This document shows positions 63,498-64,000 of a DNA stretch of 64,000 nt, one piece after another (within the stretch, counting starts at the first letter, position 1; every line of letters starts with the position of its first letter). The position numbers and the translations under genes are program-made. Origin of the DNA: Arcanobacterium ihumii (lineage in GTDB: Bacteria; Actinomycetota; Actinomycetes; Actinomycetales; Actinomycetaceae); the NCBI RefSeq assembly GCF_900604515.1, contig NZ_UWOS01000001.1, positions 124,001 through 188,000 of the forward strand, written 5' to 3'. The notes beneath the pieces were generated by a model. It made no database searches and was not told the origin of the DNA. It saw nothing but the letters and a program-made list of their open reading frames with translations.

Positions 63498-64000
63498 ATG
63501 ACCAAACAACCTACTTGGCAGAGTTTTATTGCCGCTGCAATCGGCAACGATTCTTCGATCGCGCTGGCGCGCGTTATTTTAGGTGAAGCACATTCGGATT
63601 GTGTTCCTGGTCTATCGGGCAAAAAGGCTACCAAGGCGCTCGAAATCTTACGTCCATATTTACAACATGATCCTGACGGAACGAAGCTGAGTTTAGACCG
63701 CGAAGCACTGCTTGGTCTTCTTAATTCTTCCCAAAACAAACAGACTGACGACGCATCCGCAGATATTTCCAAATTTGTTTCCAAAGACTTAAAGCTGAGA
63801 GAATTCCCTTCTCGACCAAAGGAACGCCACCTTGTTCTACAGTACTTTGCTACGCGACTATTCTCTCCGAGTGAGAACCTCCATGAGTCCCAGGTCAACG
63901 AGCGTTTGAAAGTCGTCACCGACGATTTCGTAGTTCTGCGTCGATACCTCGTCGACGCAGAACTACTTATACGAAAAGCTGATGGTAATTCTTACCAGCT
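63498..64000 (+). CDS. DUF2087 domain protein, 5' part only
   Basis: The frame from ATG 63498 (GGAG eight bases upstream) stays open to the end of the window, giving 167 codons. Residues about 100-167 are DUF2087: LREFPSRPKERHLVLQYFA and VNERLKVVTDDFVVLRRYLV, a winged-helix-like domain often found in regulators and acetyltransferases. The N-terminal 95 residues are helical, with no family that I recognise. It may regulate the divergent aldo/keto reductase. Confidence 0.78.
   Translation, partial: MTKQPTWQSFIAAAIGNDSSIALARVILGEAHSDCVPGLSGKKATKALEILRPYLQHDPDGTKLSLDREALLGLLNSSQNKQTDDASADISKFVSKDLKLREFPSRPKERHLVLQYFATRLFSPSENLHESQVNERLKVVTDDFVVLRRYLVDAELLIRKADGNSYQ

Noticed and set aside
1-64000. 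CRISPR arrays, prophage, insertion sequences or a replication origin
   Set aside because: No repeat-spacer pattern, transposase, integrase, phage structural gene or DnaA-box cluster was seen in the window.

Overview
The window looks like chromosomal DNA of an Actinomycetaceae-type actinobacterium, most likely Arcanobacterium or a close relative. This is inferred from gene content and order, not from a database match. Base composition is moderate by eye. Supporting features are the actinobacterial gene order clpS-DUF2017-murI-MBL hydrolase-rph-rdgB divergent from pncB, the coproporphyrin-dependent heme genes (cgoX, cpfC, chdC), a DUF3039-helicase pair, a sortase-anchored sialidase, and the remnant of a cholesterol-dependent cytolysin whose end resembles pyolysin and arcanolysin.

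Layout. 1-7.8 kb: end of an M3 peptidase, a HTH/PIN toxin-antitoxin-like pair, two identical tRNA-Glu genes and a tRNA-Gln downstream of gltX, a FAH-fold protein without its metal ligands, a glycosylase-family gene, tRNA-Leu, bcp and a Nudix-related gene. 7.8-18 kb: the rdgB-to-clpS operon, pncB, a superfamily II helicase with DUF3039, HU and an AspT/YidE-type transporter. 17.9-28 kb: a two-armed heme locus, hemA-cpfC-chdC leftward and hemE-cgoX-hemC-hemD-hemB-hemL rightward, which covers every step from glutamyl-tRNA to heme. 28-36 kb: a large LANTG-anchored sialidase, then arcB-arcC-arcD-like with a membrane-bound LuxR-type regulator. 36-42 kb: a ugp-type ABC importer and brnQ.

42-49 kb: a cupredoxin-NirK protein with two polytopic membrane proteins and a DUF2249 protein (a nitrite/NO-type cluster), then a SatD locus whose divergent promoter holds three 19-bp dyads spaced exactly 28 bp, then a second sialidase without a signal peptide. 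49-64 kb is more accessory. It holds a peptide transporter, a HAD phosphatase, the cytolysin remnant, two tandem dedA genes, a broken Crp/Fnr gene, a betaine/choline transporter fused to a CoaE-like domain without its P-loop lysine, a GntR-controlled pair of GlpT-type antiporters (one frameshifted), a LysE exporter, an aldo/keto reductase and the start of a DUF2087 gene.

How the genes fit together: gltX and the Glu/Gln tRNAs supply charged tRNA to translation and to HemA. Sialidases, peptide, sugar/glycerophosphate and amino-acid transporters and the carbamoyl-phosphate branch suit a host-mucosa lifestyle that scavenges glycans and amino acids. The decayed cytolysin and Crp/Fnr genes show ongoing loss in the 51-55 kb region. 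The least expected items are the BCCT-CoaE-like fusion, the cytolysin deletion allele and the phased SatD operators.
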